From positions 124,001 through 188,000 of the forward strand of contig NZ_JACODZ010000004.1 in the NCBI RefSeq assembly GCF_014280965.1: DNA of 64,000 nt, read 5' to 3'. This document shows, piece by piece, positions 42,804-51,004 of this stretch (position 1 is the stretch's first letter; each line of letters opens with the position of its first letter). Origin of the DNA: Echinicola salinicaeni. Its GTDB lineage: Bacteria; Bacteroidota; Bacteroidia; Cytophagales; Cyclobacteriaceae. The translations under genes were made by a program, and so were the position numbers. The notes under the pieces were generated by a model. That model was given only the letters and a program-made list of their open reading frames with translations. It did not search any database and had not been told where the DNA came from.

Positions 42804-45254
42804 ATGATAGACCAACAAGACATATCGAAGTTTGAGGAAGAGGTCAAACCAATTGATATAAAGTATTACTTGATCAAGTATTCCAGGTACTGGCCTTTGT
42901 ATGTTTTGAGTATAGCGATAGCTATGACGATGGTGTTTTTATACCATAGGTATACTGTGGAGCGCTATGAAGTACAGGGGAGTATTTTGATCAAGCGTAA
43001 TTCTTCTCCGGAGGTAAGGATTCTGGACAGGTCCAATATATTCTCTGGAATGAACAACCTGGAAAATGACATCTTGGTTTTTACTTCAAAAAACCTAGCA
43101 GCTGAGGCACTGAAAAAATTACATTTTGATGTGAGTTATTTTGCATCTACGAACATTAAAGAGGTAGAGTTATATGATAAATCTCCTATAAAGGTTCATG
43201 TGGACTGGAATCATATTCAGCAGGAAAATAGTTTGATACAGCTTACCAAGGTTGCTGAAAATGAATTTGTTTTAAATAAAGAAGAAAAAAGTTGGGTCAA
43301 TTATTTTTCTGCAAAGGCAAGAGGTCCCTTTGATGAAGAGATTTTAGATAAGTCCTATAAGTTTGATGAGGTGATTGCTTCCAATCGCTCAAAGTTCTGG
43401 GTGGAGGAGTTGCGCCCTTTACGGATAGGGGAGAAACTTTCCTTTGTTATTCATAACCCAACCTCGTTAATCGATCATTATGCCAATGCAGTTTCTGTAA
43501 GGCCCCAGAATAATTATGGTTCTGTATTGAGGGTGACTTTGGTTTCGACTATTGTTGAAAAGGGAAGAGACTATGTCAATGCTTTGATGGATTCCTATAT
43601 TGAACATGATCTTAAAGAAAAGAACTTAATGTCCGAAAACACCCTTAAGTTCATCGATGAGCAAATGTATATTGTAGAGGATTCCCTTAGGTCGGTGGAA
43701 AAAAGGATGTTGGATTTTAAAGTGGACAATCAACTGCTCGATGTAAATTCAGAATTTGGTGGGGTTTTGGGCAAAATACACCTTCTGGAAGAGCATATCC
43801 AAGAGCTGGAATTTGAATTGGGGTATTTTAAATCTTTGAAGAATTATCTTGACGATAGGTCAGAGGATTATAGTAAGGTACTGGCGCCTTCTATGATGGG
43901 GATAAATGATGGCTTGTTGAGCGGAATGACTCAGTCATTGATGGATATTTCCATGGAGAGAAGGAAACTATTGTCCGCAGTCAATGAAAACCATCCTGAT
44001 GTCCTGAAGCTGGATAAGCAAATAGAAAGATTACGTGAGAATATCTATGAAAATATCCGTAATCTGGTAGCCAATACAGAAGAAAAAAGAGCAACAGCAA
44101 AAGCTAAATTAGCAGAACTTGATAGGGAGTTTTCTCAGCTGCCTCAGGCAGAATCCAATTATACTAATATCTATAGAGAGTATAAGCTAAGGGAAAATCT
44201 ATACAATTATTTATTGGAAAAGCGAGCAGAAGCTGGGATTGCCAAAGCTTCCAATGTCTCAGATAATTCCATAGTGGATTATGCAAGAAGAGGAAGTTTG
44301 ATCTTTCCTCAAAAATCTCAAAACTATGGACTGGCCTTTGGTTTGGGCTTTTTTATTCCGCTGGGCTTATTATTGTTATACCATTACTTGAACAATAAGA
44401 TAATGGACCAAATCCAACTAAAGAACTCCATTAGAATTCCGCTTCTTGGAACCATTGGCTTTAGTGAGAAGGATACGAATATGTTGGTGGCCGAATATCC
44501 CAAGGCTATTGTTTCTGAATCCTTTAGGTCTTTGAGGTCAGCGCTTTTTTATATTGCCAGTGAAAAGAAATGTAAAAGGATTTTAGTAACCTCAAGTATT
44601 TCAGGAGAAGGAAAAACCTTTGTGAGTTTGAACTTGGCCTCAGCGATGGCCTTGAGTGGAAAGAAAACATGTATCTTAGGGATGGACCTTAGGAAGCCAA
44701 GAATCTCCCAGTATGTGGGGGTAAGTAACCGAAAAGGGTTATCTTCTTATTTGGTAGATAAAGCGACCAAAGAGGATATTGTACAGCCAACCAAATATGA
44801 TAATTTGTATTTTGTTCCATCAGGTCCTGTTCCTCCTAATCCTTCTGAGCTTCTTTTAAAAAGTAAGTTGGAAGATTTAGTCAATGAACTGGAGCAGGAT
44901 TTTGATGTGATAATCATGGATACCCCACCTTTGGCACTGGTCTCTGAAACTATGGATTTATTGAGGTTCTCTGATGTAAACCTTTATATAGTGAGGCAGG
45001 ACTATACACATAAGAAATACCTTTTAATGATTAATGACCTTTACGCGAACGATCAAATAAGAAATTTTTATTGTGTGTTCAATGGTTTAAAAGCTGGTGG
45101 AGATGTTTATGATTTTGGAGGTTATAATTATGGTTATGGATATAATTATTCGTATATCAGAAAAAACAAATACACAGGAAATTATTATGAGGAGGAGAGC
45201 AAACCTGCAAAATCAAGTTGGATAGGAAGAATACTTTCCATATTCAGGGTTTAA
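42804..45254 (+). CDS. Polysaccharide co-polymerase and tyrosine autokinase (Wzc-like)
   Basis: 816 residues: a Wzz domain with membrane segments near 31-47 and 508-527, a periplasmic coiled-coil stretch (about 275-450) with the GNVR-type end (YREYKLRENLYNYLLEKRAEA), and a cytoplasmic BY-kinase. Walker A is SSISGEGKTF at 597-606, Walker A' ILGMDLRKP near 625-633 and Walker B IIMDTPP. The C-terminal tail has a tyrosine cluster (YNYGYGYNYSY), the autophosphorylation site that controls chain length. It is co-transcribed with the Wza-like gene. Confidence 0.94.
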   Translation: MIDQQDISKFEEEVKPIDIKYYLIKYSRYWPLYVLSIAIAMTMVFLYHRYTVERYEVQGSILIKRNSSPEVRILDRSNIFSGMNNLENDILVFTSKNLAAEALKKLHFDVSYFASTNIKEVELYDKSPIKVHVDWNHIQQENSLIQLTKVAENEFVLNKEEKSWVNYFSAKARGPFDEEILDKSYKFDEVIASNRSKFWVEELRPLRIGEKLSFVIHNPTSLIDHYANAVSVRPQNNYGSVLRVTLVSTIVEKGRDYVNALMDSYIEHDLKEKNLMSENTLKFIDEQMYIVEDSLRSVEKRMLDFKVDNQLLDVNSEFGGVLGKIHLLEEHIQELEFELGYFKSLKNYLDDRSEDYSKVLAPSMMGINDGLLSGMTQSLMDISMERRKLLSAVNENHPDVLKLDKQIERLRENIYENIRNLVANTEEKRATAKAKLAELDREFSQLPQAESNYTNIYREYKLRENLYNYLLEKRAEAGIAKASNVSDNSIVDYARRGSLIFPQKSQNYGLAFGLGFFIPLGLLLLYHYLNNKIMDQIQLKNSIRIPLLGTIGFSEKDTNMLVAEYPKAIVSESFRSLRSALFYIASEKKCKRILVTSSISGEGKTFVSLNLASAMALSGKKTCILGMDLRKPRISQYVGVSNRKGLSSYLVDKATKEDIVQPTKYDNLYFVPSGPVPPNPSELLLKSKLEDLVNELEQDFDVIIMDTPPLALVSETMDLLRFSDVNLYIVRQDYTHKKYLLMINDLYANDQIRNFYCVFNGLKAGGDVYDFGGYNYGYGYNYSYIRKNKYTGNYYEEESKPAKSSWIGRILSIFRV

Positions 45255-45307
45255 TTCAGAGGGGAGGTTTTTGAGGCATTATAGGTTTATTGCATAGTCT
45301 TTTAGCC

Positions 45308-46558
45308 CTAAGGTGTTTTGTCATCCAAGACTTTAAATAGGGTGCTTGCTTTTAAGAGGCATTCATCATATTCGTAAGTAGGATCTGCATCGTAAGTGAT
45401 GGCACTGCCCGCAGCAAAGAATAATTCTTTGGTGTTTTTGTCTATTATAATACTCCTGATAATGACACTTAAATCAAAATCTCCATTTTCTTTGATATAG
45501 CCTACAGCACCGCTGAACCAGCCTCTTTTGAAGTTTTCGTATCGATCAATTAATTCCATACATTTGATCTTTGGAGCACCTGTCATGCTGCCCATAGGGA
45601 AAGTATGGGCGATGATTTGATCAAAGCTTGTATTGGCCTTGATGGTGGAGGAAATGGTAGAGATCATTTGGGATATTTGCTTAAAAGGGTAGATGCCAAA
45701 AAGTTCTTCTACCTTGACAGTTCCAGGGACTGAGATTTTTGCAAGATCATTCCGCATCAGATCAACAATCATCAGGTTTTCAGCTCTTTCTTTTTCACTG
45801 TTTCTTAATGTTTCCTGAAGCTCTTGGTCTTCCTCATTGGTTTGTCCACGCCTGATCGTTCCTTTGATAGGCTGGGCAGTAAGTTTTGTACCTTCTTTTT
45901 TTAGAAATCTTTCTGGTGAAGCTCCAATGATGAATTGTTCCTTAGCTTTGAAAAAACTACTGAAGGGCATTGGTGATAAGCGCTGGAGTTTCAAAAATAT
46001 GGAAAGTGGGTCAAGTTGTTCAAATAGGGCATTAAATGCTATACAGTAATTTAACTCATAAATGTCACCTTCAAGAATGTGGTTTTGAATACTTTTTACA
46101 TTCTTGATATAATCTTCTTTGGAAGTGTTTGCGATTATTTTTTTGATCTGAGTTTTACGGTATATTGGTTGAAATCCATTGATTTGTTCTATGATGGCAT
46201 CTGGATTGTCATGGCAAATAGTGATTTCATTTTCACTATATGAAATGATTAATTCTGCCAAGAAGACTGAGGTTTCAGGACAATTTACAAAAGCTTGATT
46301 TTCACTTTTAAGCCTTTCAAATTTGTTTTTTAGATCATAACTGAAGATTCCGGCTTTTGGGCCTGGGAAACTTTCTGGATCATTCCAGTTTATTGATGAA
46401 TTTCCAGCATATAGAATATGATCAAAGCCACCCTTTGGATATCGGATTTTATTGGGGTTGTGATAGGAAAGAAAAAGGTGGTTTTCGCAGGCCCATGAGA
46501 TTGATTTTTTTAATAATCCGGGATGAATGGGATAAGCCTTTATTTTTTTCTCTTTCAT
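45308..46558 (-). CDS. pabB: Aminodeoxychorismate synthase component I
   Basis: 416 residues from the ATG at 46558 (a TTG nine codons upstream extends the frame but lies in the promoter). Chorismate-binding enzyme motifs are present: IKGTIRRGQ, ENLMIVDLMRNDLAKIS, FPMGSMTGAPKIKCMELID and the end block GAVGYIKENGDFDLSVIIR. PabB makes 4-amino-4-deoxychorismate for folate with a glutaminase partner not seen here. Anthranilate synthase TrpE is the alternative, but KGTIRRG and the length favour PabB. It converges on wzc. Confidence 0.88.
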   Translation of the reverse strand: MKEKKIKAYPIHPGLLKKSISWACENHLFLSYHNPNKIRYPKGGFDHILYAGNSSINWNDPESFPGPKAGIFSYDLKNKFERLKSENQAFVNCPETSVFLAELIISYSENEITICHDNPDAIIEQINGFQPIYRKTQIKKIIANTSKEDYIKNVKSIQNHILEGDIYELNYCIAFNALFEQLDPLSIFLKLQRLSPMPFSSFFKAKEQFIIGASPERFLKKEGTKLTAQPIKGTIRRGQTNEEDQELQETLRNSEKERAENLMIVDLMRNDLAKISVPGTVKVEELFGIYPFKQISQMISTISSTIKANTSFDQIIAHTFPMGSMTGAPKIKCMELIDRYENFKRGWFSGAVGYIKENGDFDLSVIIRSIIIDKNTKELFFAAGSAITYDADPTYEYDECLLKASTLFKVLDDKTP

Positions 46559-46562
46559 AAGC

Positions 46563-46570
46563 CAAAAATA
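46563..46570 (-). promoter_or_regulatory. pabB -7 box abutting the start codon
   Basis: On the minus strand TATTTTTG (46570-46563) is a perfect TAnnTTTG. With its G at -4 the transcript would start at about 46559, one base before the ATG, so pabB may be leaderless. The upstream terminator stem begins 16 bases away. Confidence 0.5.
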
Positions 46571-46585
46571 AGGGAAAGGATACAA

Positions 46586-46617
46586 AAAAAGAGGAACTCC
46601 ATGGAATTCCTCTTTTT
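46586..46617 (-). terminator. Terminator of the YceI gene
   Basis: AAAAAGAGGAA (46586-46596) pairs with TTCCTCTTTTT (46607-46617), with an inner TCCATGGA palindrome. It separates the YceI gene from pabB on the minus strand. Confidence 0.8.
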
Positions 46618-46638
46618 ATTATTTGCGGTTAACTAGTA

Positions 46639-47361
46639 TTAATTTGCTTTAATTTCAAAGCCAACATTTACCGTGTTGTAAATGAATTTGTCTTTAGCTT
46701 TGTCAACTGCGGTGCTTTCGTCACCATAAGATAAACCCCAGTCGGTTCTGTCAATATTAAATCCAGCTTTTGCAGAAACCGATCCGTCTTCAATTTTAAC
46801 TGAAGCAGGGAATTTGATGTTTTTAGTAGTACCTCTCATAGTAAGGTTGCCGCTGATCCAGTGAGTAGGGGCTTCTACCATTTGCTCACTAAGTGATTTA
46901 GGTGTAAACTCAGTTTTGAACTCTTCTTTGTCTTCTATTTCAGCATCAGCTGTGAAAGGCTCCACTGATGTTACCTCAAAAGTGGCCTTAGGATGGTTAG
47001 CTGCATCAAAGAAATCAGGAGACTGAAGGTGTCCATGGAGTTTTCCATAGCTTTCTTCAGTTTTTTCCATATCATGAATTTCTAGGGCAGTGATGTCAAA
47101 AGTAAACTCACCACCAGTGATATTAGATCCTTCTATACTGATTTCCCCTTCAGTAACAGGAATAATACCATAATGTTTTCCAGCTGGCTTGTATCCAGTC
47201 CAAGAAACTTTACTAGCAGTTTCATTGACATTGATTGTTTTGCCTGTAGCTTTAGCTACTTCTTTAGCTTCAGAGGTTTCTACTGTTTCACCTTTTTGAC
47301 CGCAAGAAGCTACCAATAGTGCCCCTGCAAGAAATAATCCTGATGTTTTAATTAAATTCAT
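46639..47361 (-). CDS. YceI-like domain lipoprotein
   Basis: 240 residues. The signal peptide ends in the lipobox VASC (Cys20), followed by a Glu/Thr-rich linker. Residues about 40-238 form the YceI lipocalin-like barrel (VSWTGYKPAGKHYGIIPVTEGEI, FDAANHPKATFEVTSVEP, WISGNLTMRGTTKNIKFPA, FNIDRTDWGLSYG), which binds isoprenoid-type lipids such as polyprenols in known members. Its role in this organism is unknown. It is monocistronic, with its own terminator and a gap of about 145 bases to the divergent carbonic anhydrase gene. Confidence 0.93.
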   Translation of the reverse strand: MNLIKTSGLFLAGALLVASCGQKGETVETSEAKEVAKATGKTINVNETASKVSWTGYKPAGKHYGIIPVTEGEISIEGSNITGGEFTFDITALEIHDMEKTEESYGKLHGHLQSPDFFDAANHPKATFEVTSVEPFTADAEIEDKEEFKTEFTPKSLSEQMVEAPTHWISGNLTMRGTTKNIKFPASVKIEDGSVSAKAGFNIDRTDWGLSYGDESTAVDKAKDKFIYNTVNVGFEIKAN

Positions 47362-47506
47362 AGTTGTTTATATTTATTATGTGTCAAATTTGATGTATAT
47401 ACATGTAAATTTAAAATTAATAAAAAAGGTTCATTGTGTAATGAAAAAAACTAGATTTGATTTTAAATATAACGAGGAATTGAATTTGATTGTTTAGAGA
47501 AAAGTT

Positions 47507-48022
47507 ATGGCTTTGTTAAAAAAAGTAAATGGAAAATCACCTGAAATGGGTGCTGATTGTTGGTTGGCGGATAATGCGACTGTGGTAGGTGATGTAGTAA
47601 TGGGGGATAATTGTACCGTCTGGTTCAATGCTGTAGTGCGTGGGGATGTGCATGAAATTAGAATTGGAGAAAACACCAATGTTCAGGATGGTGCTATTAT
47701 TCACTGTACTTACCAAAAGGCAGGAACATATATAGGGAGTAATGTTTCTATAGCTCATAATGCAATCGTACATGGATGTACGATTCATGATAATGTTCTT
47801 ATTGGGATGGGAGCTATAGTCATGGATAATGCTATTATTAACAGTGGTGCCATTATTGCTGCAGGGGCAGTTGTATTGGCGGGAACTGTAGTGGAAGCAG
47901 ACAGTATATATGCAGGGATGCCAGCTAAGAAGGTTAAAGATATTGGTGATGAAATGACGGAGGTAATTGCTAGAACAGCCAGAAATTATCCTGTATACTC
48001 TAAATGGTACCAAGAGGAATAA
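47507..48022 (+). CDS. Gamma-class carbonic anhydrase-like protein
   Basis: 171 residues, a left-handed beta-helix of hexapeptide repeats. The three metal-binding histidines of the gamma class are at H66 (AIIHCTY), H84 (SIAHNA) and H89 (IVHGC), and the fold end GMPAKKVKDI is typical. The family includes true carbonic anhydrases and PaaY/YrdA-type proteins; the catalytic acid loop of Cam is absent, as in most bacterial members. It ends one base before the stop of the convergent minus-strand gene of unknown family. Confidence 0.92.
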   Translation: MALLKKVNGKSPEMGADCWLADNATVVGDVVMGDNCTVWFNAVVRGDVHEIRIGENTNVQDGAIIHCTYQKAGTYIGSNVSIAHNAIVHGCTIHDNVLIGMGAIVMDNAIINSGAIIAAGAVVLAGTVVEADSIYAGMPAKKVKDIGDEMTEVIARTARNYPVYSKWYQEE

Positions 48023-48023
48023 A

Positions 48024-49187
48024 TTAATCTGGGGACATTTTGGGAGTTATTTGACAGCATCTTGCAATTATCTGTAGCCCATTAGCTTCATAATTGCTTT
48101 TAGGTCCTGAGATCTTAATATTTCTACATAATAGGAATGATACGGGTAAAAGCGGAAATATACCGGGGTTATTATCTGTATTTCCTGTGGATAACCATCC
48201 GGGAGATTGGCCATTGATGGTCCATCCATTCATGGTCATGATATACCCCAAAAACCAAGGTCTTTCGATATCGGCCCTAGTGTATGAGAAACTTACCTCT
48301 ATATTGTTTTGATAGCTGTCAGTTAAAGTAGTATTGACTTCGGGCCAGCTTTTTGATGCATTCAAGTCTGCAAAATTATAAGGTGTAATATAGGATGGGT
48401 GATAACTTGTGTTTGGGTTGTTGACGCTACTCACAGCAGAGGTTCGAAATAGAGCATTGGCATTATGAAGGATATTTACAATCAATGGCGTGTTATCTTC
48501 TGTAGCTAATTCTTTTAGCATAGTTGATGGTACACTTTTCTTAGCCAAAGGTAGCTGACGAACAGTTGCGGCAAAACTTCTGGCAAAGGCTTGTTCGTGG
48601 TTTCGGGAAAATTGGCTTCTTAAACCTTGAAGAGATTTTATTGATTTGTTCGTGGTTGATGAGGTGGCTTTTCCACTTATGATGTTGTCTGCTATTTCTA
48701 ATGATATTTTTCGTTCTAGCTCGAGTAATGATTCTCGTTCTTGGGAGAGCATAAGATCCTTTTTGGTATCGATTTTTTTTTGAATCCGGTTGCTTGTTAA
48801 GCCCTTATCGTTTAGCGTGTTTTGAAAGGTGCTTACTCTAGTGTTGGTCCTAGAAGCGATTTCTTTTGTCAATTCGACTGGGCTGGCATTGAGAATAATG
48901 TTGCCATAGATACTTTCTATTGAGTTTGGACTAGGGGTGAAGTTCTTGCTCAATAAAGGTATGGGATTGACCAGTTTGGATATATTTTCAGTGGCAGACA
49001 TCAAGCCCTGAGGGTGATTAGCAGACCAAGGGTTGGCATATTGGGAGTCATCTAAAACTTCAGGAGGCCAAGAAAATAGAAATTGAATTTGATCTCCTTT
49101 AACTCCTCCAAAGGAACCTTGGGAGAAGCCAGAAGTAAATAAGTTTTCTAGTTTCTTTTGAATCAAAGGATCATTGAAGATGGACAT
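48024..49187 (-). CDS. Unrecognised family, shorter paralog of the pair
   Basis: 387 residues, no signal peptide or membrane helix. I do not recognise a named domain. It is clearly related to the 478-residue protein upstream. The N-terminal block FLFSWPPEVLDDSQYANPW with HPQGLMSATENISKLV (about 37-73) matches that protein's block at 41-77. The C-terminal block (YHPSYITPYNF, SYTRADIERPWFLGYIMTMNGW, FPLLPVSFLLCRNIKIS, GLQIIARCC; about 262-380) also matches. The middle (105-215) is Lys/Glu-rich and helical, unlike the partner's. At the two places where the partner has Ser/Gly hairpin insertions, this protein has only short turns (285-296 and 361-368). A terminator separates the two genes. Confidence 0.8.
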   Translation of the reverse strand: MSIFNDPLIQKKLENLFTSGFSQGSFGGVKGDQIQFLFSWPPEVLDDSQYANPWSANHPQGLMSATENISKLVNPIPLLSKNFTPSPNSIESIYGNIILNASPVELTKEIASRTNTRVSTFQNTLNDKGLTSNRIQKKIDTKKDLMLSQERESLLELERKISLEIADNIISGKATSSTTNKSIKSLQGLRSQFSRNHEQAFARSFAATVRQLPLAKKSVPSTMLKELATEDNTPLIVNILHNANALFRTSAVSSVNNPNTSYHPSYITPYNFADLNASKSWPEVNTTLTDSYQNNIEVSFSYTRADIERPWFLGYIMTMNGWTINGQSPGWLSTGNTDNNPGIFPLLPVSFLLCRNIKISGPKSNYEANGLQIIARCCQITPKMSPD

Positions 49188-49220
49188 GAGAAAAGTGTTT
49201 GGTGAAGAAGAAAAAAGAAA

Positions 49221-49252
49221 CTAAAATACGGTCCACTGGAACCGTATTTTAG
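49221..49252 (-). terminator. Terminator between the two paralogs
   Basis: A perfect 12-bp stem (CTAAAATACGGT at 49221-49232, its complement at 49241-49252, 8-base loop) is followed on the minus strand by a T-rich run. It lies 59 bases after the 478-residue gene and 34 bases before the 387-residue gene. The shorter paralog is thus made from read-through or its own promoter. Confidence 0.85.
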
Positions 49253-49310
49253 TATGTTGAGTAGGTTTAACTTTAGAACAGTCAGTTTTCAAATTCTAAA
49301 GGTTTCTGTT

Positions 49311-50747
49311 TTATTTTTCCATGGCTGCAGTGCTTGACTGCTTACTGCTTTTTCCTGAGCCATTTTTTGGCGGAGCAAAAGGTACCAATTCATTGATCCA
49401 TCCGATGATTTGAAGTCCGTCATTGGAAATTGTACTTCCATCGAAGGAGGAATTGAACTTTTTGTCAGTGCTGCCGTGTGAATAGGAACCGCTTATAGAA
49501 AAAGGCCCCCAACCAAAGCTAGCAGATGTGCTCAGTTTGCTTTCTACCAATGAAGAATCTTCATGAGAGAAATCTGCGCTTATTTTGACATCCCTTACTG
49601 CGATAAATGAGGTAGGAAGTAAAGGGAAAGGCGTATTCAATGGTTGTTCCCTGGTTCCATCAGATAAACCTCCTGGCTCATAAGCTTCACCTAAGTTCCA
49701 TCCTTTCATCGAATATAGTAAGTGATTGTACCATGGTCGGTCGATATCAACTTTACAAAACTTGAAGGATACCTTTAGGTTTTTTGTGTCGCTGGACATT
49801 TGGTGGTGGCTATCTTCTTTGTTGAAGCTACCTCCTACACTCCATAATCCCCAACTTGCCTTTCCTCCAGCACTTATTTTGGTGAAATCAGAGTGCTCAG
49901 AAGTGTGGATTTCATTGGAATCGATTGTTATTTCTGTCCATTCTTCAGCTGCATTAGGAGCAAACCAGTTGGCAGGCATAGCATAAGATGGATACCAAGT
50001 TTTGTTCGGATCCACTATACCTGCTCTTCTATAAGCCTCGAATGTTTCCCTTGCTTGTTTGAAGGCGACACCAACTTGATTATTGGAGGATTGGGCCAAG
50101 GTGGCCAACATGTCTTCAACTTTGGTCTGCTGAGCATTGATTAGATCTTCATAGGCGGACCTAACATTCGATTGATAGGTGGGGCCTATAAGAGACCATT
50201 TTCTTTGATCTTCAGGGTTGGACATATCCAATTGAAAATAATTTGACATTAATGATGCTACAGCATTATTATAGGCTTTTAATTTTCTCTTGTAGTTTTG
50301 GTAAACTGGAGAATCCACCTTTACGGTAATTGGCTTTCCTTCATCATTGTAGGTGGTACCATCTGTATGTAAGAAATTGAATGCTTTTTCATAAGCAGCT
50401 TTTTCTTCTGGACTTTCTGGTGGTGGCACCACTTGGGCATTAACCGTCAGGTCATAAACCTTTGTCAATCTATTTCCGTTTTGGCTGGAAATAGGATTGA
50501 TAGACATGAGGTTATCCGCCAAGGTGGAGAAATTTTCTGTGGAAGCTGGACTCCCTTTAGGATTGTTTGGGCTTTGAGGGTTGGCAAATTGGCTGATATC
50601 TATTTGCTGACCCGGCCAGTTCAAACTTAAATAAGTTTGATCCGCTTGACTTGTTGCGGGACCTTGGGTTCCTTCAGGCGGATTCGTATAAGCACTAAAA
50701 AGCGTATCATAAATTGCTTGGAGCATTCTTGAATTTTGATCAGGCAT
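49311..50747 (-). CDS. Unrecognised family, longer paralog with two hairpin-like insertions
   Basis: 478 residues, no signal peptide. A conserved N-terminal block (LNWPGQQIDISQFANPQSP, 42-60; STENFSTLADN, 69-79) is followed by a helical, charged middle (110-245) and a beta-rich C-terminal half. The latter includes WYPSYAMPANWF (251-262), CKVDIDRPWYNHLLYSMKGW (331-350), PLLPTSFIAVRDVKIS (375-390) and GLQIIGWI (444-451). Relative to the shorter paralog it has two insertions, about 283-318 and 391-437. They resemble each other: KISAGGKASWGLWSVGGSF (290-308) and KLSTSASFGWGPFSISGSY (404-422). Alternating small and polar residues around a central W-G suggest amphipathic beta-hairpins, as in membrane-inserting or assembly loops. 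Function unknown. Confidence 0.82.
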   Translation of the reverse strand: MPDQNSRMLQAIYDTLFSAYTNPPEGTQGPATSQADQTYLSLNWPGQQIDISQFANPQSPNNPKGSPASTENFSTLADNLMSINPISSQNGNRLTKVYDLTVNAQVVPPPESPEEKAAYEKAFNFLHTDGTTYNDEGKPITVKVDSPVYQNYKRKLKAYNNAVASLMSNYFQLDMSNPEDQRKWSLIGPTYQSNVRSAYEDLINAQQTKVEDMLATLAQSSNNQVGVAFKQARETFEAYRRAGIVDPNKTWYPSYAMPANWFAPNAAEEWTEITIDSNEIHTSEHSDFTKISAGGKASWGLWSVGGSFNKEDSHHQMSSDTKNLKVSFKFCKVDIDRPWYNHLLYSMKGWNLGEAYEPGGLSDGTREQPLNTPFPLLPTSFIAVRDVKISADFSHEDSSLVESKLSTSASFGWGPFSISGSYSHGSTDKKFNSSFDGSTISNDGLQIIGWINELVPFAPPKNGSGKSSKQSSTAAMEK

Positions 50748-50783
50748 GACTTAAATTGTTTATTGGTAAAAATTTAGTTTATG

Positions 50784-50838
50784 TGCCCTAACGTCATGGG
50801 CAAAAATATTTTCCGGAAAACTGTATGTACCAATTGGT
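50784..50838 (-). promoter_or_regulatory. Palindrome-rich promoter of the 478-residue gene
   Basis: On the minus strand a -33 TTG (50833-50831) lies inside the perfect palindrome ACCAATTGGT (50829-50838), and a -7 box TATTTTTG spans 50808-50801 with a 22-base spacer. A perfect palindrome TTTTCCGGAAAA (50809-50820) fills the spacer next to the -7 box, and TGCCC-N9-GGGCA (50784-50802) covers the predicted start near 50797. The leader is about 50 bases. This layout suggests tight repression by one or more dimeric regulators. Confidence 0.6.
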
Positions 50839-50917
50839 CCTTATTACTTAATCTTATGATTCAAAAGTCATTAATTATTTTTTGCCTTAACAGCGTAAAA
50901 ATACCAGAATACGTTTT

Positions 50918-50946
50918 CAGGTATAAACACCTGTATGACAGTGTTT
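50918..50946. repeat. Overlapping, mutually exclusive hairpins
   Basis: CAGGT/ACCTG (50918-50922 and 50929-50933) and AAACAC-TGT/ACA-GTGTTT (50925-50934 and 50938-50946, one bulged C) share bases, so only one can form. The second is followed by T on the plus strand. It could be the cydB terminator or part of the control region of the 478-residue gene. Confidence 0.35.
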
Positions 50947-51004
50947 TTTGTTGTTCTTATGTAGATAAGTGTAAAAAAGTATAGGTCAGCAGTACTTGGT
51001 CAAA

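Noticed and set aside
45308-46558. Anthranilate synthase TrpE as identity of the chorismate-binding gene
   Set aside because: No trp gene is adjacent, the protein is short, and the IKGTIRRG and C-terminal motifs fit PabB better; the distinction remains from sequence only.
47537-48013. 158-codon frame opposite the gamma-carbonic anhydrase gene
   Set aside because: It is the mirror of a repetitive beta-helix gene whose periodic codons keep the opposite strand open; its composition (many Asn, Ser, Tyr, Ile) is not protein-like.
50781-50984. 67-codon plus-strand frame upstream of the 478-residue gene
   Set aside because: It covers the palindromic promoter of the opposite-strand gene, has an odd Cys-rich composition and no recognisable motif; it is better explained as chance.
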